Assembly: GCA_043759735.1 (NCBI GenBank)
Contig: JAYUQC010000213.1
Location: 1 to 23,003 of the forward strand
Origin: CAISIP01 sp043759735
Lineage (GTDB): Bacteria; Pseudomonadota; Gammaproteobacteria; Burkholderiales; Burkholderiaceae_C
DNA: 23,003 nucleotides
Direction of reading: 5' to 3'
In this document: one piece after another, positions 15,806 through 22,548 of the stretch
Layout of the letters: every line of letters starts with the position of its first letter
Position numbering within the stretch: position 1 is the first letter of the stretch
Position numbers and translations under genes: made by a program
The notes under the pieces: generated by a model
What the model saw: the letters and a program-made list of their open reading frames with translations, nothing else
Databases searched by the model: none
Told to the model about the DNA's origin: nothing

Positions 15806-16582
15806 ATGGCCAGACTGGTCTTCATCACCGGTGCGTCCGGCGGAATCGGACAGGCCCTGGCGTTGCGGTTCTACCAGGCCGGATATGGGTTGGCCCTGGT
15901 TGCCCGCCGCACAACGGAGACGGCGCAATGGGCGCTTGACGAGCAGTTGCAGTCGGACCGCTACCGGGTGTATGCGGCCGACGTATCCGACATCAACAGT
16001 GCGGTGGCTGCCGGCCAGGAATGCATGCGGCAACAAGGTGTGCCAGACGTGGTCATCGCCAACGCCGGCATCAGTGTGGGCATGGATACCGCGATCCGCG
16101 CCGATCTTGACGTCATGGCGCGCTTGTTCTGCGTCAACAACGTCGGGATGGCAGCCACCTTCCATCCTTTCATCGGCGCCATGCGCAAGCGCGGCACGGG
16201 AGTACTGGTTGGCATCGGCAGCGTCAACGGCATCCGTGGATTTGCCGGGCATGGGGCCTATTGCGCCAGCAAGGCGGCGGTTATCGGCTATTGCGAGTCG
16301 CTGCGTGGTGAGATGCGCGCCAGTGGTGTGCAGGTGGTGACCCTGTGTCCCGGATACGTCGATTCGCCGCTGACCCAGGGAAATCCGTATGCAATGCCGT
16401 TTTTGATGCCCGCCACCGATTTTGCGGACAAGGCGTTCGTTGCAATCGAAGCGGGTACCAGTTACCGGGTTATTCCGTGGCAAATGGGCGTTGTTGCCAA
16501 GATGCTGCGAATCCTGCCCAACCAGGTGTTTGACAGTTTGTTTGCCGGCAGGAAACGCAAGCGCCGCGCGGACGAAGCCTGA
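15806..16582 (+). CDS. Short-chain dehydrogenase/reductase
   Basis: An NAD(P)-dependent oxidoreductase with a Rossmann fold, 258 residues. The cofactor motif TGASGGIG is at 8-15, the NAG motif at 86-88, and the catalytic Ser139, Tyr152 and Lys156 are all present, so the enzyme should be active. The C-terminus is basic (KRKRRADEA). Arg34-Arg35 after the second strand suggests NADP(H) preference. The substrate cannot be told from sequence. It starts 7 bp after lptC and is probably the last gene of the kdsD operon, ending at the terminator near 16630. Confidence 0.9.
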   Translation: MARLVFITGASGGIGQALALRFYQAGYGLALVARRTTETAQWALDEQLQSDRYRVYAADVSDINSAVAAGQECMRQQGVPDVVIANAGISVGMDTAIRADLDVMARLFCVNNVGMAATFHPFIGAMRKRGTGVLVGIGSVNGIRGFAGHGAYCASKAAVIGYCESLRGEMRASGVQVVTLCPGYVDSPLTQGNPYAMPFLMPATDFADKAFVAIEAGTSYRVIPWQMGVVAKMLRILPNQVFDSLFAGRKRKRRADEA

Positions 16583-16616
16583 TGCGACGCGACGGGCAGG
16601 GCCTGGCGACCCTGGC

Positions 16617-16647
16617 AAAAAAAAAGGGCCTTTCGGGCCCCTTTTTC
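16617..16647. terminator. Bidirectional intrinsic terminator
   Basis: A nine-A run, GGGCC, TTTC, GGGCCCC and a five-T run form a GC-rich stem with A/T tails on both sides (one bulged C). On the plus strand it ends the SDR gene; on the minus strand it ends the RNA-binding protein gene, which finishes at 16684 and faces it. Confidence 0.92.
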
Positions 16648-16683
16648 GTCGTGCCTCACGGTGTCCGTGAAGTACGGTGTGCT

Positions 16684-17109
16684 TTAGTAGCTGCTACGAC
16701 CACCGCCGCCGCCGCCGTAACCGCCGCCACCGCTGCGACCACCGCCGCCGCCGCCGCCGTAACCGCCGCCGCCGCCGCTGCGGCCACCACCACCGCCGCC
16801 GCCGCCGTAACCACCACCACCACCGCCGCCGCCAAAGCCACCGCTACGGGGTGGGCGTGGCTCCATCGGGCGTGCTTCGTTGACAACCAGGCCACGGCCA
16901 CCGTACTGCTGGCCGTTCATGGCGCTGATAGCCGCTTGCGCCTCAGCCTCGCTACCCATTTCGACAAAGCCGAAACCCTTCGAGCGGCCGGTGTCACGCT
17001 CCATCATGACTTTGGCACTGGAGACTGCGCCATGGGCCGCAAAGGCTTGCTGGAGGTCTTCGTCGCGGAAGGAATAGGGCAGGTTGCCCACGTAAAGTTT
17101 GTTGCCCAT
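16684..17109 (-). CDS. RRM-domain, glycine-rich RNA-binding protein
   Basis: A 141-residue RNA-binding protein. One RRM fills residues about 3-80, with RNP2 LYVGNL at 5-10 and RNP1 KGFGFVEM at 44-51, both with the aromatic RNA-contact residues. Residues about 90-141 form a tail of repeated GYGGGGGGG-RSGGGG units ending RSSY. Related single-RRM Gly-rich proteins of cyanobacteria and plants are cold-responsive RNA chaperones; a similar role here is inferred. A strong Shine-Dalgarno (AGGAG) lies 7 nt before the ATG. A long A/T-rich leader with a hairpin precedes it. The tail's DNA is a GCC/ACC-rich imperfect repeat, which may expand or contract. Confidence 0.93.
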   Translation of the reverse strand: MGNKLYVGNLPYSFRDEDLQQAFAAHGAVSSAKVMMERDTGRSKGFGFVEMGSEAEAQAAISAMNGQQYGGRGLVVNEARPMEPRPPRSGGFGGGGGGGGYGGGGGGGGRSGGGGGYGGGGGGGRSGGGGYGGGGGGRSSY

Positions 17110-17221
17110 CTAGGACTCCTGAAAATAACTCAAAACGCGATGGAGTCCGATAACCGCAATCAACAAACTAATGAAGAATTAAAGCAGACGCGAAAACTGA
17201 CTAATCACCGCAAACTAGTAC

Positions 17222-17275
17222 CACCAATTTTTGGTGATACGGGCCGAATTATGCGCCAACTAAAAAATATTGCAA
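17222..17275 (-). promoter_or_regulatory. Promoter and 5' leader hairpin of the RNA-binding protein gene
   Basis: On the minus strand TTGCAA (17275-17270) and CATAAT (17253-17248) are 16 bp apart. The start would be near 17241, giving a leader of about 130 nt. The first few bases of that leader run into a perfect hairpin, CACCAA-AAA-TTGGTG on the minus strand (17236-17222). The rest of the leader is A/T-rich up to the AGGAG. This layout resembles cold-shock gene leaders. Confidence 0.55.
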
Positions 17276-17334
17276 ATTAATTGTGTGTGGCCGCTTTGTC
17301 GCGAATCCGTTGCAGGGCGCAGCATTGCGGCCGG

Positions 17335-17544
17335 TCACTCACCTCGGGGAGGATCTTCCTGGGCATAATTTCGCCACTGACGCATGGCGCTGCGCATGGT
17401 CAGCAACTGGCGTTCGAAGTTCGGGCAGGTCTTGCAGGCCAGCACATGCAGACGCACCCTGGCGCGATCACCCAGGCTGATCAGGCGATCCTCGTTGGCG
17501 ACCAGCAACGCTGCCGCCTCCTTGCAAGTGGGCATCAATGCCAT
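17335..17544 (-). CDS. Zinc-finger (zf-HC2) anti-sigma factor, soluble
   Basis: A 69-residue protein from ATG 17544, which shares one base with the sigma factor stop (TGATG), so the two are translationally coupled. An earlier in-frame start at 17589 would overlap the sigma gene by 46 bp and seems less likely. It carries the zinc anti-sigma pattern Cys...His-x3-Cys-x2-Cys: Cys6-7 region in MPTCKEA and HVLACKTC near residues 30-37. There is no membrane segment, so it should be cytosolic. In this family zinc loss by thiol oxidation or metal stress frees the partner sigma; that mechanism is inferred here. Confidence 0.85.
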   Translation of the reverse strand: MALMPTCKEAAALLVANEDRLISLGDRARVRLHVLACKTCPNFERQLLTMRSAMRQWRNYAQEDPPRGE

Positions 17545-18134
17545 CAGGGTGGGCCCGAACGCAATCCGAACCAGTTCAATTCCAGGCACTCGCGCAGCCG
17601 CAGGCGCGCACGGTGCAAGGTCACGTATAAATTAGTCGACGACATGCCCAGCTCCTTACAGATCTCGTCGCTGGAGAGTTCAAGCCATTCGCGCATCAGG
17701 AACACCCGCCCCATGGCCGGCGGCATTTTCTCGGTGCACGCTTCCAGCACCACGAAAAACTGTTGTGACTGCAACGCTTGCTCCGGGTTGCCCCAGTTCG
17801 CGGGCGCCTGTGCGAAATGGCCATTGGCCGTGAAAACCAGATCGTCGAGGTCATCGTTGCCGTTGCCTGCGGCCGGATGCGACTCGAGCACGACCGTGCG
17901 CGCGTTGAAACGGAAGATGTCGATGATCTTGTGCTTGAGAATCCCGACCAGCCAGGTTTTTAGCTGCGAGCGATTGCCGAAGGATTGCGAACTGCCCAGC
18001 GCGGCAACGATGGTTTCAGAGACCGCATCTTCGGCCCAGGTCTCGTTGCGCAACTGAAGTCGGGCGAACCGCATCAGGTAGTCGCGGTGCGCCACCAGTT
18101 GTTGTTCAAAGGTCGTGGCGTGGTCCGCGGACAT
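17544..18134 (-). CDS. ECF-type RNA polymerase sigma factor
   Basis: Group 4 (ECF) sigma-70 factor of 196 residues. Region 2 spans about 10-80: AHRDYLMRFARLQLRNETWAEDAV and then SQLKTWLVGILKHKIIDIFR. A Gly/Asn-rich linker follows, and region 4 lies near 130-185 with the -35-binding helix-turn-helix LSSDEICKELGMSSTNLYVTLHRARLRLRECL. It is followed directly by its likely zinc anti-sigma. The pair resembles the sigma-E/MseR pair of Neisseria, which controls methionine sulfoxide reductase; that analogy is only suggestive. It lies 66 bp downstream of the ammonium transporter on the same strand with no clear terminator between. Confidence 0.93.
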   Translation of the reverse strand: MSADHATTFEQQLVAHRDYLMRFARLQLRNETWAEDAVSETIVAALGSSQSFGNRSQLKTWLVGILKHKIIDIFRFNARTVVLESHPAAGNGNDDLDDLVFTANGHFAQAPANWGNPEQALQSQQFFVVLEACTEKMPPAMGRVFLMREWLELSSDEICKELGMSSTNLYVTLHRARLRLRECLELNWFGLRSGPP

Positions 18135-18200
18135 GGTTTCGGCGGATTGTAGGTTTCCGTCACCTGACCACTGGGCGGCCGCCTCGGCGCAGAAAGCGTG

Positions 18201-19403
18201 CTACCAGTTAACCTCGCGTTCCGGGGTCGCACCAATGCGGTGGATCGACAAGTCCGCGCCATCGAATTCTTCTTCCTGGCTCAGGCGTAATCCCGTGGTG
18301 AATTTCAGTATGCCGTACACGATGAAACCGCAACCGACTGCCCACACCACCCCCATCAGCGTGCCGATGAGTTGCGCCGTCAAAGAGACGCCGCCCAGCC
18401 CGCCCAACGCCTTGCTGCCGAAAATTCCGGCCGCCAGCCCGCCCCAGGTGCCGCACAGACCATGCAACGGCCACACGCCCAGCACGTCGTCGATCTTCCA
18501 TTTGTTCTGTGTCAGCGTGAACATCGATACAAAAATCGCGCCGGCAATCCCACCCACGAACAGCGCACCCATCGGGTGCATCAAATCCGAGCCTGCGCAG
18601 ACGGCAACCAAGCCGGCCAGGGGGCCGTTGTGGATAAAGCCCGGGTCGTTCTTGCCCAGAGCCAATGCGACCAGAGTCCCACCGACCATCGCCATCAGTG
18701 AATTGACCGCTACCAGGCCCGAGATCTTGTCAATGGTCTGCGCGCTCATCACGTTGAAGCCGAACCAGCCGACCGTCAGAATCCAGGCGCCGAGTGCCAG
18801 GAACGGGATACTGGATGGCGGGTGCGCGCTCATGGAGCCATCCTTGCGGTAGCGGTTGGCCCGGGCCCCCAACAGAAGCACTGCCGGCAACGCCAGCCAG
18901 CCGCCAACGGCGTGCACCACGATGGAGCCGGCAAAGTCGTGGAATTCGAACCCGGTAAGCCCTTTGATCCAGGCCTGCACGCCCAAATTCTGGTTCCAGG
19001 CGATACCTTCGAACACGGGATACACGACGCCAACGATGACTGCCGTGGCGATCAATTGCGGCCAGAACTTGGCGCGTTCCGCGATGCCGCCCGAAATGAT
19101 GGCGGGAATTGCAGCCGCAAAAGTAAGCAGGAAAAAGAATTTGACCAGGTCGTAGCCATTGCGCTGCGCCAGTTGTTCCGCGCCGACCAGGAAGCCGGTT
19201 CCGTACGCAACGGTGTAGCCTACGAGGAAATAGACAACGGTCGAGACCGAAAAATCGACCAGGATCTTCACCAGCGCATTGACCTGGTTCTTTTTGCGCA
19301 CCGTTCCCAGTTCAAGAAAGGCAAAACCAGCGTGCATGGCCAGAACCATGATGCCGCCCAACAAGATGAACAGCGCATCAGAGCCCTGTTTTAGTGCTTC
19401 CAT
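18201..19403 (-). CDS. amtB: Ammonium transporter (Amt/Mep/Rh family)
   Basis: Inner-membrane ammonium channel of 400 residues with about 11 membrane segments. The twin pore histidines are both present: in DFAGSIVVH (E. coli His168 equivalent) and GVWPLHGLCGTWGG (His318 equivalent). The conserved WFGFN..SA with the ammonium-binding Ser is present. An in-frame ATG at 19511 would add 36 residues, but it lies upstream of the predicted sigma-54 start near 19464, so I use ATG 19403 (MEALKQGSDALF), preceded by GGGGA. N-terminal sequence (AMHAGFAFLELGTVRKKN) is of the Amt subgroup distinct from E. coli AmtB. No glnK is adjacent, which is unusual for amtB. Confidence 0.93.
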   Translation of the reverse strand: MEALKQGSDALFILLGGIMVLAMHAGFAFLELGTVRKKNQVNALVKILVDFSVSTVVYFLVGYTVAYGTGFLVGAEQLAQRNGYDLVKFFFLLTFAAAIPAIISGGIAERAKFWPQLIATAVIVGVVYPVFEGIAWNQNLGVQAWIKGLTGFEFHDFAGSIVVHAVGGWLALPAVLLLGARANRYRKDGSMSAHPPSSIPFLALGAWILTVGWFGFNVMSAQTIDKISGLVAVNSLMAMVGGTLVALALGKNDPGFIHNGPLAGLVAVCAGSDLMHPMGALFVGGIAGAIFVSMFTLTQNKWKIDDVLGVWPLHGLCGTWGGLAAGIFGSKALGGLGGVSLTAQLIGTLMGVVWAVGCGFIVYGILKFTTGLRLSQEEEFDGADLSIHRIGATPEREVNW

Positions 19404-19430
19404 AGTGTCCCCGGTAGTCGAAATGATTGC

Positions 19431-19472
19431 TTTTGGTGCATGTGGCTGGGCCCAGGCACTGTCGCACCAAAA
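19431..19472 (-). repeat. Inverted repeat TTTTGGTGC...GCACCAAAA in the amtB leader
   Basis: Nine-base arms at 19431-19439 and 19464-19472 enclose 24 bp that themselves contain the perfect palindrome CTGGGCCCAG. It spans the predicted transcription start and the early leader. The half-sites resemble NtrC half-sites (GCACCA) but face the wrong way and lie downstream of the promoter. It may be an RNA hairpin or an operator. Confidence 0.6.
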
Positions 19473-19474
19473 AA

Positions 19475-19490
19475 AGCAAAAAGCAGGCCA
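19475..19490 (-). promoter_or_regulatory. Sigma-54 promoter of the ammonium transporter gene
   Basis: On the minus strand TGGCCTGCTTTTTGCT matches the sigma-54 consensus TGGCACG-N4-TTGCW at 10 of 12 positions, with the GG and GC doublets exactly 10 bp apart. The start would be near 19464, giving a 60-nt leader to ATG 19403. Sigma-54 and NtrC control of amt genes is well established. I found no convincing NtrC enhancer pair upstream, so the activator site is unresolved. Confidence 0.75.
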
Positions 19491-19560
19491 ATAGTGGATC
19501 TTTCGCGCCACAACAGTGCGTCTGACTAAATACTTGTGTCTCGGATGATGTGGCCCGCGC

Positions 19561-19591
19561 TTGACTTCTCACAGGTGCCCGAGCCTATACT
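19561..19591 (+). promoter_or_regulatory. Predicted metX promoter
   Basis: TTGACT (19561-19566) and TATACT (19586-19591) each match five of six consensus bases; the 19-bp spacer is slightly long. Transcription would begin near 19598, immediately before the aptamer's first stem at 19600. Confidence 0.6.
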
Positions 19592-19599
19592 TGCGGCTT

Positions 19600-19663
19600 G
19601 TGCCGATTTGCTACAGCTTGCGGGCACCGGGGTCCTGGAACCCCGAAAAACAGCTAAAGACGG
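19600..19663 (+). ncRNA. SAM-II-like riboswitch aptamer upstream of metX
   Basis: Stem P1 is GTGCC (19600-19604) with GGCAC (19623-19627). The 18-nt loop starts GATTTG (19605-19610) and ends CTTGC (19617-19621), as in SAM-II (metA-type) aptamers. Downstream AGCTAAAG (19652-19659) matches the conserved 3' strand, and TTGC (19618-19621) can pair with GCTAA to form the pseudoknot. An extra hairpin, CGGGGT-CCTGGA-ACCCCG (19628-19645), is inserted in the linker. The outer pseudoknot helix is weak here. SAM would repress metX. Match is from memory of the motif, not a covariance-model search. Confidence 0.7.
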
Positions 19664-19670
19664 CACTCCG

Positions 19671-19706
19671 ATCCCGGCCCCGCTTTTAGCGTCGCCGGGA
19701 TTTTTT
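19671..19706 (+). terminator. Intrinsic terminator between the aptamer and metX
   Basis: Perfect arms ATCCCGGC (19671-19678) and GCCGGGAT (19694-19701), followed by a T-run to 19706, immediately before the metX ATG (19707). The only Shine-Dalgarno-like sequence, GGGA (19697-19700), is inside the 3' arm. The hairpin could thus stop transcription or hide the ribosome site. It begins 8 nt after the aptamer. Confidence 0.88.
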
Positions 19707-20903
19707 ATGTTTGTTTCGCCTTCGACACGCCATTTCCCCGACCCCCTGCCGTTGCGCAGCGGGGGGTCGATCCGCGGTTATGACCTGTGTTTCGAAACCT
19801 ACGGCACGCTCAACGCCGAACGTTCAAACGCCGTTCTAGTAGCCCATGCGCTCAATGCGTCGCACCACCTGGCCGGCCTGTATGCCGGTCAGGAAAAATC
19901 GGACGGATGGTGGGACAACATGATCGGGCCCGGCAAGCCGGTGGACACCGACCGGTTTTTCGTGATCGGAGTCAATAACCTGGGCTCCTGCTTTGGCTCC
20001 ACCGGCCCCATGCATGTCAACCCGGACACCGGCCGCATTTACGGTGCCGACTTCCCGGTTGTGACGGTCGAGGACTGGGTCGACGCACAGGCCCGGCTGC
20101 TCGACGCGTTGGGTATCGAGACGCTGGCGGCCGCGATGGGCGGCAGCCTGGGCGGTATGCAGGCCTTGAGCTGGGCACTGCAGTATCCGCATCGGGTGCG
20201 CCATGCCGTGGTGATCGCCAGTGCGCCCAACCTGACCGCCGAGAACATCGCATTCAACGAGGTGGCCCGCCGCGCCATCGTTACCGATCCGGATTTCAAC
20301 AACGGCCATTTTTACGCCCAGGAGGGGCGTGCCGAGACCAAACCCAAACGTGGCCTGCGCATCGCCCGGATGATCGGTCACATCACCTACCTGAGCGACG
20401 ACGTCATGAACGAGAAGTTCGGTCGCGCCCTGCGCGCTGCGCTACTGCCTGGGACCGGCGCCATTGACGGGCAGACGGAGAATGCAGCGCAATACCGCTA
20501 CAGCACGCAGGAGGTGGAATTTCAGATCGAGAGCTATCTGCGCTACCAGGGCGACAAATTCGCTGAATACTTTGATGCCAACACCTACCTGCTGATCACC
20601 CGCGCGCTGGACTATTTCGATCCGGCCCGCGCATTCGATGGCAACCTGAGCCGGGCGCTGGCCCGGGCGACGGCTCGATTTCTCCTCGTGAGCTTTACGA
20701 CCGACTGGCGCTTTTCCCCCGCGCGCAGCCGCGAGATCGTCAAGGCCCTGCTGGACAACAAGCGCGATGTCAGTTACGCACAGATCGATGCGCCGCACGG
20801 GCACGATGCGTTTTTGCTGGACGATCCGCGTTATGCCAACCTGATCCGCTCGTATTTCGAGCGCATCGCGATCGGCGGCGAAGGCGGGGTGACCCATGAG
20901 TGA
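19707..20903 (+). CDS. metX: Homoserine O-acyltransferase MetX
   Basis: Alpha/beta-hydrolase-fold enzyme that acylates homoserine, the first committed step to methionine. Acetyl-CoA or succinyl-CoA use cannot be decided by eye; several betaproteobacterial MetX proteins use succinyl-CoA. The product has 398 residues. The conserved HALNASHHLAG (47-57) and NNLGSCFGSTGP (90-101) are present. The nucleophile is Ser147 in GGSLGGMQA, and the catalytic His lies in DAPHGHDAFLLDD near 365. The start at ATG 19707 directly follows the terminator. It overlaps metW by 8 bp. Regulation by the upstream SAM-II-like element is likely. Confidence 0.95.
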   Translation: MFVSPSTRHFPDPLPLRSGGSIRGYDLCFETYGTLNAERSNAVLVAHALNASHHLAGLYAGQEKSDGWWDNMIGPGKPVDTDRFFVIGVNNLGSCFGSTGPMHVNPDTGRIYGADFPVVTVEDWVDAQARLLDALGIETLAAAMGGSLGGMQALSWALQYPHRVRHAVVIASAPNLTAENIAFNEVARRAIVTDPDFNNGHFYAQEGRAETKPKRGLRIARMIGHITYLSDDVMNEKFGRALRAALLPGTGAIDGQTENAAQYRYSTQEVEFQIESYLRYQGDKFAEYFDANTYLLITRALDYFDPARAFDGNLSRALARATARFLLVSFTTDWRFSPARSREIVKALLDNKRDVSYAQIDAPHGHDAFLLDDPRYANLIRSYFERIAIGGEGGVTHE

Positions 20904-21528
20904 CCAGACCACGATGGAAGCGATTGCGCGCCTGGTGCCCGAGGGCGCGCGGGTGCTCGACCTGGGCTGTGGCGACGGCGCCCTGTTGGCGTACCTGCAG
21001 ACAAGTCGCGGCTGCAGCGGGTATGGCGTCGAGATCGATGACGCCAATGTGCTGGCCTGCGCCAGGCGGGGCGTCAACGTGATCCAGTTCAACCTGGACG
21101 AGGGGCTGGCGATCTTCAAGGATGCCAGTTTCGACGTGGTGCTGCAGATCGATACGCTGCAGCATCTGCGCAATTCCGAGGTGGTGCTGCAGGAAACCGC
21201 GCGCGTGGGCCGCATCGGCATCGTGGCGTTCCCCAATTTCGCGCATTGGCCCAACCGTTTGAGTATCCTGCGCGGCCGCATGCCGGTCACCCGCCGCCTG
21301 CCCTACCAGTGGTACGACACGCCGAACATCCGCGTCGGCACGTTTGCCGACTTTGAGGCACTGGCAAAGCGCAACCAGCTCAAAATAGCCGACAGTTTTG
21401 GCCTGGAAAGCAGCCGCGTGGTGCGCACTGCACCCAACCTGCTGGCGGGCACGGCGGTGTTCAAGTTTTCGCGGCAACACAGCGCAATGGACGCGAGGCG
21501 CAGCGTACGGCCAGCAGGCCAGCCATAA
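20896..21528 (+). CDS. metW: Methionine biosynthesis protein MetW
   Basis: A SAM-dependent methyltransferase-fold protein of 210 residues, commonly encoded next to metX and thought to modulate MetX activity. Motif I is VLDLGCGDGALL (about 20-31), followed by GVEIDD and the conserved FDVVLQIDTLQHLR. The characteristic FPNFAHWPNRL and LPYQWYDTPNIR are present. The C-terminal 15 residues (AMDARRSVRPAGQP) are basic and poorly conserved in appearance. It overlaps metX by 8 bp, so translation is probably coupled and shares the riboswitch. Confidence 0.96.
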   Translation: MSDQTTMEAIARLVPEGARVLDLGCGDGALLAYLQTSRGCSGYGVEIDDANVLACARRGVNVIQFNLDEGLAIFKDASFDVVLQIDTLQHLRNSEVVLQETARVGRIGIVAFPNFAHWPNRLSILRGRMPVTRRLPYQWYDTPNIRVGTFADFEALAKRNQLKIADSFGLESSRVVRTAPNLLAGTAVFKFSRQHSAMDARRSVRPAGQP

Positions 21529-21637
21529 GCAAGTGCCAGACACGTCGAGGGCGGGCAGCGCACATTCCATACTGCACGCAAACGGCAGATACACAATACG
21601 CCAATGGCATTCAAGCAAACTTCAACCGGTGATATCC

Positions 21638-22519
21638 ATGACACCTGCGCAAATCATCCAGCACCTTGACCAGGCCGCGCTCTGGCCAGCAGCCTCGGAT
21701 GCCGCCTTGGCCGCTGTCTATGCCGACCCTATCGCAGCGGCCTACCAGACCGCCTTGCGGGTCCGCCAGTTGCGCCTGGACCGGGGTGAGCAGCCGCGCG
21801 GCTACAAGATCGGTTTTACCAACCGCAGCCTCTGGCCCCGGTACAACGTGGCTGCGCCAATTTGGGGGACCGTCTGGAACACCACGCTGGCGTTTTGCGA
21901 GGGCGACGCCACGCTGGCCCTGGCGGGCCGCTGCCAGCCGCGGATTGAGCCCGAGGCGGTGTTTGGCATGCGTGCCACGCCGCCGCCCAGCGCCACGCTG
22001 GATGCGCTTTTTGACTGCATTGAGTGGGTCGCGCCGGGGTTTGAGATCGTGCAGTCGCATGCGCCTGACTGGAAGTTCAACGCGGCCATGGCGGTGACGG
22101 ATGGCGCGCTGCATTCGCACTTGCTGGTGGGCCGCCGTGTCCCTGTCAACAGCATCGCCAGCGCCGCGCAGGCGCTTCACCAAACCCTTGCCACCTGCCA
22201 GCTGGCGCTGCACAGAACAAGCGCCAAGCATGGGGTGCCAGGCGGCGCGGGGGAGGGCACACCCGGCGCCAGTGCAGGCGGCTCAAACCACAGCGCACTG
22301 GTCGAGCGCGGCCAGGGCCGCAATGTGCTGGACGGCCCGCTGCTGGCGCTGCTTCACTTTTTGAATGAGTTGCGCCAATGCCCTGGCGCGCCCGATTTGA
22401 TGCCGGGCGATGTGGTCACCACCGGCACCTGGACGGATGCCTGGCCGGTGAAAGCGGGAGAAACCTGGCGTGCAGAATTTGAAGCACCGCTGTCTGCGCT
22501 GTCGGTGGCGTTCACCTGA
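21638..22519 (+). CDS. 2-keto-4-pentenoate hydratase-like protein (FAH superfamily)
   Basis: A 293-residue enzyme like those that hydrate 2-oxopent-4-enoate in aromatic meta-cleavage pathways. Family landmarks are EQPRGYKIGFTNRSLWPRYNV, the metal-ligand region IEPEAVFG, and EWVAPGFEIVQSH; the C-terminal part reads MPGDVVTTGTWTDAWPV. It is about 30 residues longer than usual owing to a Gly/Ala/Ser-rich stretch near 190-225 (GVPGGAGEGTPGASAGGSNH) just before the conserved GRNVLDGPL. No aromatic-degradation genes are nearby, so the natural substrate is unknown. The start ATG 21638 has a weak GGTGAT upstream. It lies 109 bp after metW. Confidence 0.85.
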   Translation: MTPAQIIQHLDQAALWPAASDAALAAVYADPIAAAYQTALRVRQLRLDRGEQPRGYKIGFTNRSLWPRYNVAAPIWGTVWNTTLAFCEGDATLALAGRCQPRIEPEAVFGMRATPPPSATLDALFDCIEWVAPGFEIVQSHAPDWKFNAAMAVTDGALHSHLLVGRRVPVNSIASAAQALHQTLATCQLALHRTSAKHGVPGGAGEGTPGASAGGSNHSALVERGQGRNVLDGPLLALLHFLNELRQCPGAPDLMPGDVVTTGTWTDAWPVKAGETWRAEFEAPLSALSVAFT

Positions 22520-22548
22520 CGAATCGAAGAAAACACGAGAATCAACCG

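Noticed and set aside
16691..16850. CRISPR-like or minisatellite array in the Gly-rich region
   Set aside because: The repeats are codon-level Gly runs within a coding tail, with no regular spacer and repeat structure.
16582..17280. Plus-strand frame rich in Ala/Thr across the RNA-binding protein
   Set aside because: It is the antisense reading of the Gly-rich tail and its terminator; repeats of GCC/ACC make false Ala/Thr runs.
19404..19511. N-terminal extension of AmtB resembling a signal peptide ending AWAQP
   Set aside because: The ATG at 19511 lies upstream of the predicted sigma-54 start near 19464, and the internal ATG at 19403 has a better ribosome site and gives a family-like length.
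19600..19663. SAM-I or SAH riboswitch as alternatives upstream of metX
   Set aside because: The core sequences I know for SAM-I and the SAH motif are not present, while the GATTTG/CTTGC/GCTAAAG elements fit SAM-II.
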